From Craterostigma plantagineum (Eukaryota > Streptophyta > Magnoliopsida > Lamiales > Linderniaceae): 64,000 nt of DNA. A program made the position numbers and the translations under genes. How positions within the stretch are numbered: the first letter of the stretch is position 1; each line of letters starts with the position of its first letter. Positions 44,705 through 58,363 of this stretch are shown here, piece by piece. The notes under the pieces are model-generated. The model saw only the letters and a list, made by a program, of their open reading frames with translations, searched no databases and had not been told where the DNA came from. The stretch spans positions 496,001 through 560,000 of the forward strand of contig JAPQWV010000361.1 in assembly GCA_027422505.1 (NCBI GenBank), given 5' to 3'.

Positions 44705-44707
44705 CAC

Positions 44708-47700
44708 TGTAACGCCCCACTTTTCCTGTAACTAGTTTGGCGGATTTTTCGCAACATAAGCTGCGGAAGACCCAATTTAAAAAAAAAACAGTCTTATTTA
44801 ATAATTTAATATATACACTCACACACATTTATTTCGCACACGTCCCGTTGTGCAAACATTATAATCTACAAGACCATAGCCCAATATGTTAAAATATTTA
44901 AAACACACTGATAACACCCCTCAGGTCGCATCCATGTACGCCCAGCCCTCAAAAGCACGTAGAGTCACCGCCATCAGACTGCCTTAGTCGTGACGTGTCT
45001 CAACGTCCGACTCGTTCATACCTACAACACATAAACGTGGAATGAGCTATAAAGCTCAGTAAGTGAAAATATGCATGTATGCATGTGCCAAAATAGCAAA
45101 GGCATCCGCGCCACGCTGCTTACTAACACTCGTATTCTCATAACATTCTCATTCTTTTCTCATTCCTTTCATTTTTCTCATTCTCTCAGGGCCCTTAGCT
45201 ACTTACTACGCGCACCACCATTTCATGAGCTCAAATCCGATACGGATAAAATACGATAGTGGCCCACACTGGCTAGGATAAAACTAGGGTCTATCTCCAG
45301 TTTTACCATTCACCAGGTCGCCCCTCTATCTGGCCAATACAATATTTCTTTCCTGGCACACTGGTTAATACCATGTGCCTTCCCTTTCTTTCCTGGCACG
45401 CTGGTTAATACCATGTGCCTTCCCAGCACCTAATAATTTAGGTACATATATTCGACGGCTTTACCCCCGTCATGGTGTCGTCGTAGAAGTAGCTATAATT
45501 CATTCGTGAGTCTACATCACATACTAATATCGTCAAACATATTTTGTTCTCAGACGATCATATACTGTGCATTCTCATACTGATAACTCTCACCTAGTAC
45601 GTGTATGCACATGCTCATGCCATATAAATAATGCCATGCATACATACCATGCTCGCCTACAAGCGATAAATGCCATGCACTTTCACCTTCCAAAAATAAC
45701 AATAAATCCAATTGTACACATAATATACTACAATATGGTGTACCAACTGGTATCCCACGTCATTGCAAAATAATAAATAATAGCTTACCATGCGATTTCA
45801 TTATCGCCAGTAAGCACCTCACGTACAACCAACACAGGTTGCCACACAATCACGTAATTCCATATAATTCACATCACGTAAAATCACCTCACATAAAACC
45901 ACCAACACAAGTTACCATAATAATTACGTAATTCAATATAATTCACTCACATAAATCATACAACACAAATAACCACATAAATCAAATATAAACATGTAGT
46001 TTATGTGTTGTAGATGATATTTCCACTTACCTGATATCCCTAGCTTATCGCACGATTAAATCGCTAACCTTCAAACCCTAATTATAGAAACATATAAAAT
46101 TAGAGTTCGTTAATTTAATTACAATTTCATGAACTAGCTTAATTTGAAACCCTATTTTCGACTTATAATTTCGAAACCCTAAGATTCCAAGTTTGAATTA
46201 AATTAAAAGTACGACTTTCAAATTTATAAAAATCTCGAGTTACATGATAATTTAAATCCAACATAGTATATTAAAGCTTCGAACTTAAATGATATGAAAT
46301 CTCGACATTACCTCATCTAAGCAATTCGACATTCCTAATAACTTATCTCGAGATCTCATGTCATAATTTATATATATCTATCGAAATTATAACTTCTCAA
46401 GACATGTCGACATTTAAATTCCAATACACATATCGACATTATTCAACCACTCGACATTATTCAAGCTCAAGACATGTCGACATTTAAAAATTCTAAAGAC
46501 ACATATCGACATAATTCCCACTCGACATTATTCTAGATCTTCTTAAAAATTCACTTTCACATTTATAAGAAAAATGTCGAGACACTTCACCCAAGACACA
46601 TGTCGATATCCTCTTACAATATTCATAAAACTCGAAATACTCTCACAACAATATCAACATCAAACTAAGTCTCGACATTTTTAAAAACTCGAAACAATCG
46701 ATACCCACAAAACAAAATGTCGATATCCCATGTAGCACTTTTATAAATGTCGAAACACCTCACACAACATATCGACATTTTATAAATCTCGAAACAACTT
46801 ACACAAACATCTCGACATTTTCCAAATAACACTCGACATTTCATATAATATCTCGACATTTTCCAAATAACACTCGAAACAATACCTTTCCAAACCCAAC
46901 AAAGAAAAATGTCGATATCTCATGTAATACTTTTATAAATGTCGAAACAATTCTACACACAGATATCGACATCCTTCACGAACACTCATTCGATATCTTC
47001 ACTTCTCAAAAATGTCGACATAATACTCACAATCCCACTTCAACTAACCAATCGACATTCTTATAACCTCTTAAAGCCTCTCACTCGACATCTTATTCAA
47101 CAATTTAATTCGACATTTTCATTCGACTTTTTTTTTCAATATTAAACAAACCCTAATCTTTCAAATCACAAACACTATTTACTTCTAAACCCTTAATAAC
47201 TTTCGATCAAAACCTTAATTGTCAAGAACACTTTAAATATCATATCAAATCTTCCGATCAAAACTCATTTCCTCAAGAACACTATAAACATTATGAAAAC
47301 CCTAAAACTCATAATCCATATAAAACACAATTTTATACAACTTCCAAATTAACAAAACCTAAAACATACTTAATCATAATTAAAAACATAAAGATTAAAA
47401 TAAGAAGTTTATACCTACTCCAAGTTAAATTTCGATCTCAACTTGGTTGAACCTTCATTTCTCTCTCAATCCTAGTTCTCGCCAACTAACAAAATATTTA
47501 TTTTTTTTTTCTATCTTAATTGATCAACTTAAGTGTAATGATAGGTAAATGACAAAAGACTTCACCTAATCTTATCTTTAATCACGTAAGATGTCATTAT
47601 ATTTCTAAAGTGTTCGACACCTAAGCATTTCGACATCTTACTCAAATTCTCTTTCATTATTCACAAAACTCGAAACAACTTCACAAAACTTATGTCGATA

Positions 47701-48398
47701 TCTTGTTTAAAATTTAATTTGACATATTGTTAAATGTCGACTTCACACAAGAACTCTTATGTCGACATTCTCATAAATTTCGAAACAACATCACACATAA
47801 ATATCTCGACATTATTTTCGAGATTATCTTTCGACATTTTCTTAAAAATCTCGGAATCTCCTTACATACACATATCGACATTCTCTTCAAATTTCATTTA
47901 AATCCTCATTTCGACATTTTTAATAACTCATCTCGAAATCTCATATCAAAATCCTTATAATATCGAAGCCACCTCACATCCACATCTCTACTTCTTAAAT
48001 ACTAACTATACTCAAATTTCGGAATTCTCCTAATTCACACCAAAATCTTTCAAGATTCTCATAAAAACTCTATTTAATTTCGAAATTGTAATGTTAGATA
48101 TCCTGTAGTCACGAAACTAAATAAATACTAAATATTAAATCACATAAACACGTAATATGCATGCAAATTTATTATATTATATTTATGATTGGCCTTATTT
48201 TAAATAAGTCAACACATAGCCCAAAGTTTTGGTCCATCTATTACTTCTTATTATTTTCGGACACTTATTTGATCAAGTTTCGAAAATAATTCGAAACTGA
48301 TATAGCTTATACTTTCACTCTTACTTTAATTCCCATTAACTCAAATATTTACTAAATTAATTATATTCCATCCCCGTATTAAATTTATGGGTATTACA
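44708..48398 (-). repeat. 5' LTR of the LARD (3691 bp)
   Basis: Near-identical to 38450-42160, carrying the same TCGACAT array (about 46300-48000) and the same 41-bp repeat. The high LTR-LTR similarity implies a recent insertion. The right edge ends GGGTATTACA followed by the GTCTA duplication. Confidence 0.93.
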
Positions 48399-49202
48399 GT
48401 CTAGGCGGGGCTTAGGCAGTTTCTAGGCGGAAATTAGGCGGTGTATGTATTTTCTAAATTTTTCTATATATCAAATATGCTAAATAAATAATTCAATCCA
48501 AACTATTCCACAAATAAATATTAGTACCAAAGTAACATTTTAAGAATGATGTCGACATATCTTTCTTATTTTTTATTTCAACGTATGTGTTTTTTGTATT
48601 TCAAGTTTAATAATCTAGCCACATCAGTACAATATCCTTTTTTGATAAATAAAAAATAATTTTTGTTAATATTTCAGTAACTTAGACTAACTAATTGGAG
48701 TCATTATAAACGATTTGGTATCACACATAAATAATAACTCTTGTTATCCAAAAAAAGTATTAGTGAAATATTTAATGCTTCTTTAATGCTTTTTTTTTCG
48801 GAGGAAGCTTCTTTAATGCTATAATCGATCAAAGACACGTAGCGTATTGATAAGAGAGTATGGGAAATGTCCCACACCTATTGAATTTATGGTAGGAAAT
48901 GGCACATCGATTCTATATATAGCTGTATGACATACTTAACAAATCACAGCTAATTTAAAAGCTGAACTGTTTCCCTTTGACGGAAACTTCTAATATGATT
49001 TTTATTATACATCATTTGAATTTTCTTATGTGGGCCGATTAATCGGCCCAATATTCGGTTGTACGCCGATTAAACGGGCTAGGCGCCGATTAGTCGGATA
49101 GCCCGATTTTTCCAGCCGATTTACCACTATTCGCCTCGGTGGCCGGCGCCTAGCGCTTAGGCGGCACCTAGGCGCCCGCCTAGGCCGCATTTTACAACAT
49201 TG

Positions 49203-49961
49203 AATATAAGTACATGATACATGCACATTTCGAATTGCTAAATTTGTAGTGCCTATCTCATCTTGAGTACATGGAATCATCAAAACTCAAATACAGTGCA
49301 AGGCCAAAAAGGTCAACAGCCAGGAATAAAACCTGACTTGTCAGAACTATCTGATATCTGACAGAAACATGACAAATAACTATATTTGCAACGTAAGTTA
49401 AAGAATCTGCAATGAATTTACCTATCAAAAACTGTATAATGTCGGCTAATATCTTTCTTAATTTCGCTACGACAAACTACTTAGTTCTGGTATTGTATAT
49501 CACTACAATCAGGTCTAGTTACAGACTGCTCAATGGTGCAATATAAGCGGTATATTTGGTACAACTTATTAGGATAATCGTTTTAGGTGGCTATTCAAAT
49601 ATTTTTTTCCATAACAGATTTTTTCATTTGTTAATCACATTTGTGTGTTTCACGTCGTATCATATTCGATGGAGTAATCGCTACATACATAGTTTCATAT
49701 TACAAATATCAAGTATCATTTAAAGATGATGCATAATGTTAGGACAACTTACCACCACTCAGATTATATGTTTGTTAAATTCAAAATGTTCAACTTATTA
49801 AACATGTTTTTGTTTGATATTCTATTACTTATTGTTTTAGGGATTCACAGGTATAAGTTGTCACTCCAAACTCATAAACTTATATATTATGTAGACCGGT
49901 AAAACTTGGTACGACATGGATATTTAGTTTAGTACGACAAACCATTGAAATATAGTACACT
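49203..49961 (+). other. Flank of the hAT element, probable Sirevirus LTR continuation, then intergenic
   Basis: The first 200 bp or so continue the host sequence interrupted at 38383 and may belong to the Sirevirus LTR; the rest is AT-rich with no recognised feature. No gene is seen. Confidence 0.4.
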
Positions 49962-49966
49962 ATAAC

Positions 49967-52900
49967 TGTAGCGACCCTCACCTCTAATCGCTAGTTAGCG
50001 ATAACTCATGTCGGGTTTAGCAGCGAAAGCCGCAGAGAACCCATTTTACAAAAATATTTGTTTACACAACGAACGGGCCGAAGGCCCAAAACACCCTATC
50101 ACTCGCCCACAGGTCGTCATCCATGTACAGCCCCGCCCTCAAAAGCCCATGGAAGCTCCGATAGCCAGCCTCAATCGTCGATTACCTACAACACGCAAAC
50201 ACTGAGCTATTGCCCAGTAGGTGAAATGATGCATGCACGTGTGACTCGCTCACGTTCACTCACCCCCAACTCTCACTAATGCAATGCCACTCACTATCGC
50301 TCATCACAACCGGGATACACTCACCACCTCACAACGGGCCCTGGGCTCCATACTGTGCACCCTCACGCGAATTACTACCACGATCACGAACACTACCACA
50401 ACACGATCACAACACTACGGCAGTGGCCTACACCGAGCAGCCTCCCTGAGCCGTATCAGGTCACACTCTCGGGTCGCCTCTTCTGCCAATGCGGTGCCCA
50501 CGCTGGTAGCCTACACTAGGCCCCGTAAGGGTACCCAGGTCGCACCCTCCAGGTCGCCTCCTCCCGCATGCGACAGCGTGGCCTACACTAGCTAGTATAC
50601 TTGGGGATGTCCCAAGTTGTTCCTTTCTAGGTCGCCCGCAGTCTGCCGCATAATGTCCAACGGGCCAATGGCTCACCGTCACAGGCGCTGGCGCACAGCA
50701 GATGCCCCACTCACGTGACTCCTCTATGGGTCGACAGCCAATATCGGCTACTCGCTCACAAGGTACAATACAGTACCACCGTTCCACCACGGTACACTCC
50801 GTGAAATGACGTGTAATGCACATGCAGGCATTTACGTGATAATACATGAAACGTGATGCCACATGAAATGCACATAAAATACGTAAAACACATAATTCAC
50901 CGAAGCACATAAAATCACATAATTATCAAATAGGTGTTTACGCGTTGTAGATGGATATTCCACCTACCTGTCCTCCTGCTATGATTAAATAAGAAGTCCG
51001 GTGTAGTCCCTATATATCGATCCTCTGAATAAATAAATATTATTAGTTTAATGTGCTAGTTCTCGAAAACCCTAAAATTTATAGAAACATAGAAATAATG
51101 AAATTTCCAATAAATAAATAATACCCTTAAAATATCGAAATTTATTAAATGTCGAAATCTAGTCATGGACAATGTCGAAGTCTTATAAAATGTCGAGACC
51201 CTAAAAAAAACAATTATAAATGTCGAGACACAACATAATAAGTAATATCGAGATCATATTAGTCCGAAACTTGGATGTCGAAATTAAAATGTCGGGACCT
51301 TAAACTAATGTCGAGTCATATATATAATGTCGAGATACATGTCGAAAGCTATAAAATGTCGATATCTTAAAAATGTCGAAACTATGTTCATTAAATATCG
51401 AGACATATAATATCGACATCATGCTTATAAAATGTCGAAACCTTATCAATATAAATGTCGAGACAATCATTCCTTGAAAAAGTCGGACCTCTTAAAAATG
51501 TCGAGATCTATATCTAATAAATGTCGAGTTTTTACAATCATGCTTACAGGAAAAATGTCGAGACATATTATATTAAGAAATGTCGAGACATATCTAATCC
51601 TATAAAAATGTCGAAGTCTATTTCTTAAAAATGTCGAAGGCCTTATAAAATATCGAGACCTCTAAACATAAATGCCGAGATTATTAAAATAAAATGTCGA
51701 GTTACTAAGTGAGAAAAGAACAAATGTCGAGATATGATACATAAATGTCGATATCATGGTTAAGATGTCGAGAGGTGGTTATGACAAAATGTCGATATTA
51801 TAAGCCAAAATGTCGAGATGTTATAAAATATAACTTTGAAGGCAAATTTCGACATGCTGTTCATGATAAAACTCGAAATTGATTAACTAGTACACATAGA
51901 TTTAAAAAAATCTCGAGATGTACATTGGGATACAAACAAGAAGTCGATATCATATTTACAATAGATCTCGAGACCAATTAAATGTCGACATAAGCTTTTT
52001 GTTTGATCTCGACATATGCATTGATCTCGAACAATACGCCTTGATATAGCATATAAAGATTTCGATGTATACATTAGAATAGGTCTCGAGTTTTATATAA
52101 TATTATAAGCTAAATGTCGAGATTACATTTCACAGTTTAACATAATGTCGATATAGATTTACAAGCTAGCCTCGAGATTATTACCTAATAAAATGTCGAT
52201 ATATTATATTGGAATAAATCTCGACATAGTTCATGATACATCTCGATATTACACACTAAAAATGTCGAGCTCTTATAACTAGTTCATGATACATCTCGAT
52301 ATTACACACTAAAAATGTCGAACTCTTATAACTAGTTCATGATACATCTTGATATTACACACTAAAAATGTCGAGCTCTTATAACTGAATGTCGACATTA
52401 ATTTTCAATGTAGATCCCGATGTTTAAATGACGCAAAATCTGGAAAAATCCTACCATAGCTCAACTTTCAATTTAGCTTAACTTCTTCAAGAACAGTTTA
52501 AAGGTTATAAAACCTTGTTAAAACCCTAAAATAACTAGTTAAATCCTACTTTTCAAGAATAGCTTGAAGAGTATATTATTTTTATCGAAACCCTAAAATC
52601 AGTGGTTAGGATCTTAGTTTAAATCTAGAATTATGTAAACTGTTGAATTGTTACGGATCCTAACATGCTTAATTATGAATAAAAGCATAATTTAAGATAA
52701 GAAGCTATACCCTCTTGTAGCTTTACCAATGAATGTTTGATTGAGCCTTTCGTTTCCTTTCTGCTCGATGTCTTCAAGAATTTGTAAATTAAATACCTTA
52801 ATCTTTCCTAGCTTCTTATCTATATTCTTGCGTGTGATAATGGATAAATGACATTGGTGTCTAGTCATTCCTTTCTGATTAAGTAATTGATAGTTATCTT

Positions 52901-53364
52901 ATTGCTCGAATTCTTTGTGTATTAAATTGTATCATATTCGATTGATACTTTATGGGTTTCGAGATTTATACATCTCGAGTTCTACTATTTAATAATATCC
53001 TTATTTTGAGACTTAATAATTTCGGCTTCTATTAAAAGATCTCGAGTTTTCAATATTTCGAGATTCCTCTCAATTCGTGTTTCCCAAAACTTGTATCAAC
53101 ACTACACCAAATATTCTAAGTCAGCATGTTAGGTACTAAAACCCTAACATCAATAATTAACTTAAATTCAATTAATTCCTCTACTTGGTTAGTAACCCTA
53201 ATAGCACCTAATTTTAAAGTCACGTAAGTCATTTAAGATCATAAAAGCAGGAAAGCATCGTATCACCCAAAGTCCTAATCTCTTTATTTAATAAATCCAG
53301 CAAAATTTCTAATTTATTACTAATTAAATCGTAAATCCCGTAATTATATTTTACGGGTATTACA
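49967..53364. mobile_element. Solo LTR (3398 bp), related to the LARD family
   Basis: It begins TGTAGCGACCC, ends GGGTATTACA and is flanked by a perfect 5-bp duplication ATAAC (49962-49966 and 53365-53369). Landmarks shared with the LARD LTR in the same order and direction are CATCCATGTAC, CCCTCAAAAGC, CCTACAACAC, TGAGCTAT and CAGTA.GTGAAA. No partner LTR or internal region is present, so it formed by LTR-LTR recombination. The middle (51130-52400) is full of ATGTCGA motifs, mostly AAATGTCGAGA, the opposite strand of the motif that predominates in the LARD. Confidence 0.9.
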
Positions 53365-53467
53365 ATAACTCCACAATACGGAACCGTCACTAACTATTGG
53401 ATGTTACCATAAACGAGATTTATTTGGTATTTCTTATTAGGTATACATTTTTCTCGCATTTTACATT

Positions 53468-56400
53468 GGGTTAATTAAAGATCAGGCCCTATTAAGAAGT
53501 TTAACTTTGTGTTCAGGCCCCATTTGAATTTGAATTAGGATAAAGGACCTACTTTTCAGAAAATTCAGTGAAAATTACCTAAAGGCTGCGAAAATACATA
53601 ATTATCCCTGACATATCCGAAATTTACCACAGAATACCCAAATAATCCGATTACAGTTGTCAAAATAATTATAACAGTTTTGGGCTGGAAAAAACATTTC
53701 TATTCATTTGGATAACAAATTGTCTGTATTGAGTACAATATCGCATATATTTAGTAACAACTTTATCAATTATAATATCAATACTAATAAAACGAATAAA
53801 TCAGAGAAAAAATACATAAATAATGTAATAACACATATTTAACAAAACATATGCCAAATCGACGAAAAATACCTGAAGATGCGATAACAAGTTTCAAAAA
53901 AATAATAACAGTTTCGCATCGATCTCTCCCAACAAGCGACGCATCGATCGAAATGAGATTTCACGTTCAGACCCGAACAGATCTCCACGATTGTGATTAT
54001 ATAAGGTGAAATTATCTTTAATTTGATCATAAGTGTTGATAAGTTTCGGATATTAGTGACGTTAATTGTGAGAAAATAAATATTGCCCGTATAGCAGAAA
54101 ATACCACGTTTCTATTAGTAAATAACAAATAATGTCGCAGAAGTAACACATCATTCAAAAACAATACCGCCTTCCTGCAATAACGCATTCCTTACACTCA
54201 AGCGTTCGAAAGAAAAAATTCACGTTCCAAATCCGACCCAATCTCGACGTTACCAACAGCATAAAGTTGTACCGGCTTCAATTTTTCATGGGTATTCATA
54301 ATCAAAGAGAATTTTCGAAGTTCATAAAGCACGAATGCTACAAACATAATTCGGAATTTCGTTTAATACGGTGAAATCTCGACTTTAATGACCGGAATAA
54401 TGTAAATTCGACACAATTTCATCATGGGCCTTAGTTATCGACGACAATTATTGATATTAATCATGGAATAACGAAGAATTTTGATGAGATCTAAGCGGTA
54501 AACTTTGCTAATTAAAATGGTTACTGAATAACACTTCATGCTTTCTGGGTAACAATTCGTGTAACAATAATACCATATTTCTTGATATTTATAACCAATA
54601 TATCCGCAAAACGAACATATAACGAGAAAATAATAACGACTCGTCACCCGTAAATAACACGTGTAATACCCAAGTAAAGGCAAAGAGGAATAGATCGTAA
54701 AAAAAATCGAGATCCAAATAAAATTGAAACCGCTCGAATCTCCAAAATAAATGACACAGTAAGGTTAAATCGATGTCAATTTTTCATGTAAATAACGGAA
54801 AAATCTGAAATTTATCATGGAAAAATGTGATTATGTGAATCTCGACTTTAATGAACTAATAAGGTAGATTCGACTAAGTTTGATCACGAGTCATTTTAAT
54901 TGAATGAGATTATTAATGTTGATAATGTGATAACGAAGAATTTTGATGAGACATAATATTGGAACGTTTGTCAATCAAAAAGTTGGTTGGTAAACTTCAT
55001 GTATTCTGAGTAACAATTCACGCATTCTGGGTAACAAGTCACGCATTCTGGGTAACATATCATTAAGAACATTCTAGAAGGTTCATGACTGTCAGAGATA
55101 TTAACACATTGCCTGCAAATAATACCACATGTCCGATAAAAAATACCAATATACGCAAAATTTATAACAAATTTGTAGCTACAAGTACCACAGAATAGCT
55201 AATCAATACCTCGATTAAATTTCGTTCATAAATTCATTTCGTTCGGATATATAAGATTGACATTCATGGAAATAGATGATATGATGAAGGTAAATCACGA
55301 AATTTCTTTAAAAGACATGTTTTGTGAATGTTGATATCAATATGTGAAAGTTGAGATAAAATATCATGTAAACATATAGCTCTTTCTTCACACATACACT
55401 AGTATCTCTTTTAATGAGACATAACGTTACGAATTTTATCACAAACGTATTCAAAGTTCAAATTAAACCATAAATATCATTTTATATGTCGTAAATCTGT
55501 ATTCGATACATTTTTGAAGTTATTTGTTAAGGAATATTAACAGGATGATTCGTTAACGTCACCAGTACCAGATTACCCGCACGTAATACTACATGTTTGC
55601 TATAAAATAACAATGCGAACCTATCCAATAACGTGTTTACACATAATGATACCACATAACAGGTTTCCAGTACCACAATACTAATCCGATTAATTTCGTT
55701 CATAAAAGCACATTGTTCGAGATTTACAAGATTAACATCTTGTAAATGTATGATTTGATGCATTTATCACACCAAATTCCTTTAAAAGCTACATTGCTCG
55801 ATTGAGGTGGATGATAGTGAATGTTCGAGGTCAATAGTTATTCAAAACACAAACTATTACTTTGTTCATTGAAACATCACATATGAGTTTCAGCACGAAT
55901 GCCATCATTCAAAATTAAAGCACAAATATCAGTTTATATGTCGTAAATCCTGAAACCTTAAGGGTAACCCTGAAACATTAAACCTTAATCTCCATAAACA
56001 CATAACCCTAAACCTTGGTGCGACAACTACAGCAGTTGATAACACATAAGCAACTTTTAGTAACATATCTAACTAAATGGATAACAGTTAAATAGTTATT
56101 AGTAACACATTTGCACTGATTTAGCAATCCCGCTAAAATCTCAATCGTTGCATAAATCCCGCCCAATTAACCCAACCAATCCAGAAATTCCGCCCAAAAT
56201 TTAAGCAAGTACAGTAAATCAACCCAAATCCAGCCAAAACCAATATCCCGCCCAATTAACCCAATCAATCCACAAATCTCGCCCAAAATTTAGCAAGTAT
56301 AGTACCACTTCATGGCAATACAATAATATTTATTGTTTATTTAGTGACAAATTCTGTACTTTTAGTAACAGTTCCGATAATAACAAGTAACGCTTTGGTT

Positions 56401-57719
56401 TTATGTAGTAACAGTTTCAATGTCAAAAAATATCGAAACATGCCTTCTAAAAAACGTGACAGTTCCATTTTAGTAACGCTTTCGATAGAACAAGTAACGC
56501 TTCTATTTTACTTAGTAAGAGTTCCACGTCAAATAAATCGAAACAGGTCTGCTAAAAAACATACATCAATACATATGAAAACAAAAGTAGGCCGTAGTAT
56601 AACACTTCAGATAAAAAAGTAACGGTTCGATTTCATGTAGTAACAGTTCTATGCCAAATTATCGAAACAGCCTGCTAATAAAATACCATACCAATACTTA
56701 TGAAAAACAAAAGGAGATCAGAATATACCACTTCGGATATTCCAAGTAACTTTTGAGGTAGTAACAATTAAGTGCCCCAAATTATCGTAACAGGTCTGCT
56801 AAGAAAAATAAAATAAACATCGACACTTAAAATAAAAATACGTCATAATATACCATCTTAGACAATCCAAGTAACGTTTCTATTTCATGAAGTAACAGTT
56901 CTGTGCCAAAAATTATCGAAACAGGTGCGTTAAACAAAATACCACAACAATACTTTTGAGAAACAAAACTAGGTCATAATATACCAAAGATGACCAAATC
57001 GATTGTAAGTTACCTTTTGTATCATGATACACTTTGTTCGTACGTTTATAACACGAAAACATAAATCAGTAACAAGAATGCATAAAATAGTAACACTTAT
57101 TCCAGATGAATCGATGCCTTCCATACGACCACTTTCACACAACGTACGTTTCAAAAGTGATGAGGTGACGATTGTTCAAAATTGACAGCGCCTATGAAAT
57201 GCCCAAACGATGGGTACCTCGAATACACAAAGATTAGCTGCAATTGCTACGAAAGTATAGTTCGATTTGGCCCGTTTTTTCTCGAATTCAAACCGTATAA
57301 AAATTCATCAAAATTCTTACATCGTACTTCAACAATATCAGATAAATCCTACGTGGCACGTCGACATTGATTGGTTGATGGGGTAGTCGATTGTGCTCGA
57401 TTCTGTGAAAACTAGGTTTCGATTAGCCGAATAAATATAAATCTGTTAAAAAAACATTTTACTATCACGAAGTAACATATTATCAGTTTAAAGTAACGTT
57501 TATGGTTATTACGGTAACAAATCGTCAGATATCTGTAACATAAATATGGCGTCGAATACCTCTTCACAGAACCCTTTATGAAGGGTATTTTAGTCAAAAC
57601 ATAGTTTGGGTCTTTACCTTTGAATTTTCCAAAAAACTGGTCCTTCAAACTAAATATTATCCTGATAGGGCCTGATCACTAAACTGAAACTTTTTTAGGG
57701 CCTGATACGTAATTGCCCC
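53468..57719. mobile_element. Non-autonomous MULE, 4252 bp
   Basis: A perfect 9-bp duplication TTTTACATT flanks it (53459-53467 and 57720-57728). Ends are long inverted repeats of about 130 bp with mismatches: left GGGTTAATTAAAGATCAGGC, right complement GGGGCAATTACGTATCAGGC, then aligned GAAGGACC-type blocks. Both are standard for Mutator-like elements. No MURA transposase or other domain is recognisable inside. The interior is AT-rich with dense GTAAC/ATAAC/TACCAC motifs and tandem repeats. It may carry host fragments, but I identify none. Confidence 0.9.
56344..56995 (+). repeat. ~120-140-bp tandem repeats inside the MULE
   Basis: Four to five diverged copies share AGTAACAGTTC, a TATCGAAACAGG block, TGCTAA.AAA, an ATACCA/ACAATACTT stretch and GTCATAATATACCA. 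They make up the right part of the MULE and are non-coding. Confidence 0.75.
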
Positions 57720-57728
57720 TTTTACATT

Positions 57729-58363
57729 TGTTTCGATGTAAAAACACTTAAGTATGCCTAAATAATTTAGCATCATCTCGCATCATATTTAACATGTTTA
57801 CCTTCAAAATCATGGATTTGTAGTATAAACTCAAGCTTCAATACTAGCATGTTCTTATAATGATCATTCTCTTATCATGAAAGTTGGAGCTTGGATTAAA
57901 AATCTATTTCTGAAAGTGTTAAACCATTAAATTTGATATGAAGTGAAACATATAATAGATACACTTATAGTAAAGTAGTTTCGCATGGAAACTAATTCGA
58001 TTATCGACAAAAAATGCTTACCATAATAAGGTGTACCACATATAGCGTGTATATTGTAGCATTGAGACGCTTGTGATTGTACCTAACTGTGAACTAACCT
58101 GTACCACCTTTGTCTAACGTTGTGTACCAAGATAGGTACTGAAATTGTACCAAGCTTATTACTGCTTTCTATGAGTAACTGAAAATGTTTTGTGCGTCAG
58201 AAGTTTCTGTGAGTGTCAGAATTTATTTCATATACTGTTAAAAAATGTCAGACACCAATAATGCTTACCTTTTTGTAATTTCATCACCTTTTTCTACACC
58301 GATTAACGCGATGTACCAATCCATAATAGGTTTAATGTACCATTTTGTTGTGTTTATTATATC
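57729..58363. other. Spacer before the pararetrovirus
   Basis: AT-rich; 58020-58160 has several TGTACC phrases (GTGTACCACATA, TTGTACCTAAC). No gene is seen, and I found no Met-tRNA site (TGGTATCAGAGC) that would mark a viral non-coding region here. Confidence 0.4.

Larger units (their letters stand above)
42161..44707 (-). other. LARD internal region, no pol or gag recognised
   Basis: AT-rich DNA of 2547 bp with scattered short frames, the longest about 95 codons (minus strand, 43896-43609). I recognise no retroviral domain. 43925-44200 is packed with TTCGAAA(A) phrases on both strands (TTCGAAAATTCTTTCG). Both ends carry the standard purine tract and primer site, so replication signals are kept. 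Confidence 0.8.
38450..48398 (-). mobile_element. LARD: 9.95-kb non-coding LTR element with 3.7-kb LTRs
   Basis: LTRs at 38450-42160 (3711 bp) and 44708-48398 (3691 bp) both begin TGTAACGCCCC and end GGGTATTACA and are nearly identical, differing by a few small indels and substitutions. A perfect 5-bp duplication GTCTA flanks it (38445-38449 and 48399-48403). The PBS complement GCTCTGATACCA (44693-44704) and purine-tract complement TTCTCCCCCC (42161-42170) show minus-strand orientation. The 2.5-kb internal region codes for nothing recognisable. Large LTRs, no pol and intact priming sites define a LARD that must use proteins in trans. Confidence 0.95.
38384..49202. mobile_element. Non-autonomous hAT element (~865 bp) split by a LARD
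   Basis: The left end is CAAGGTTGTAAAAAGCGC and the right end is the inverted CCGCATTTTACAACATTG. Flanks carry an 8-bp duplication with one mismatch (AATATAAT at 38376-38383, AATATAAG at 49203-49210), the length made by hAT transposases. Subterminal CTAGGCG/CCTAGGCGCC repeats are dense at both ends (38405-38449 and 49060-49190). Without the LARD, the element is about 865 bp and codes for nothing. Confidence 0.88.

Noticed and set aside
38450..48398. Segmental duplication of 3.7 kb
   Set aside because: TG..CA ends, primer site, purine tract and 5-bp target duplication show LTRs of one element.
51130..52400. ATGTCGA array as a satellite
   Set aside because: Spacing is irregular and it sits wholly within a solo LTR with target duplications.
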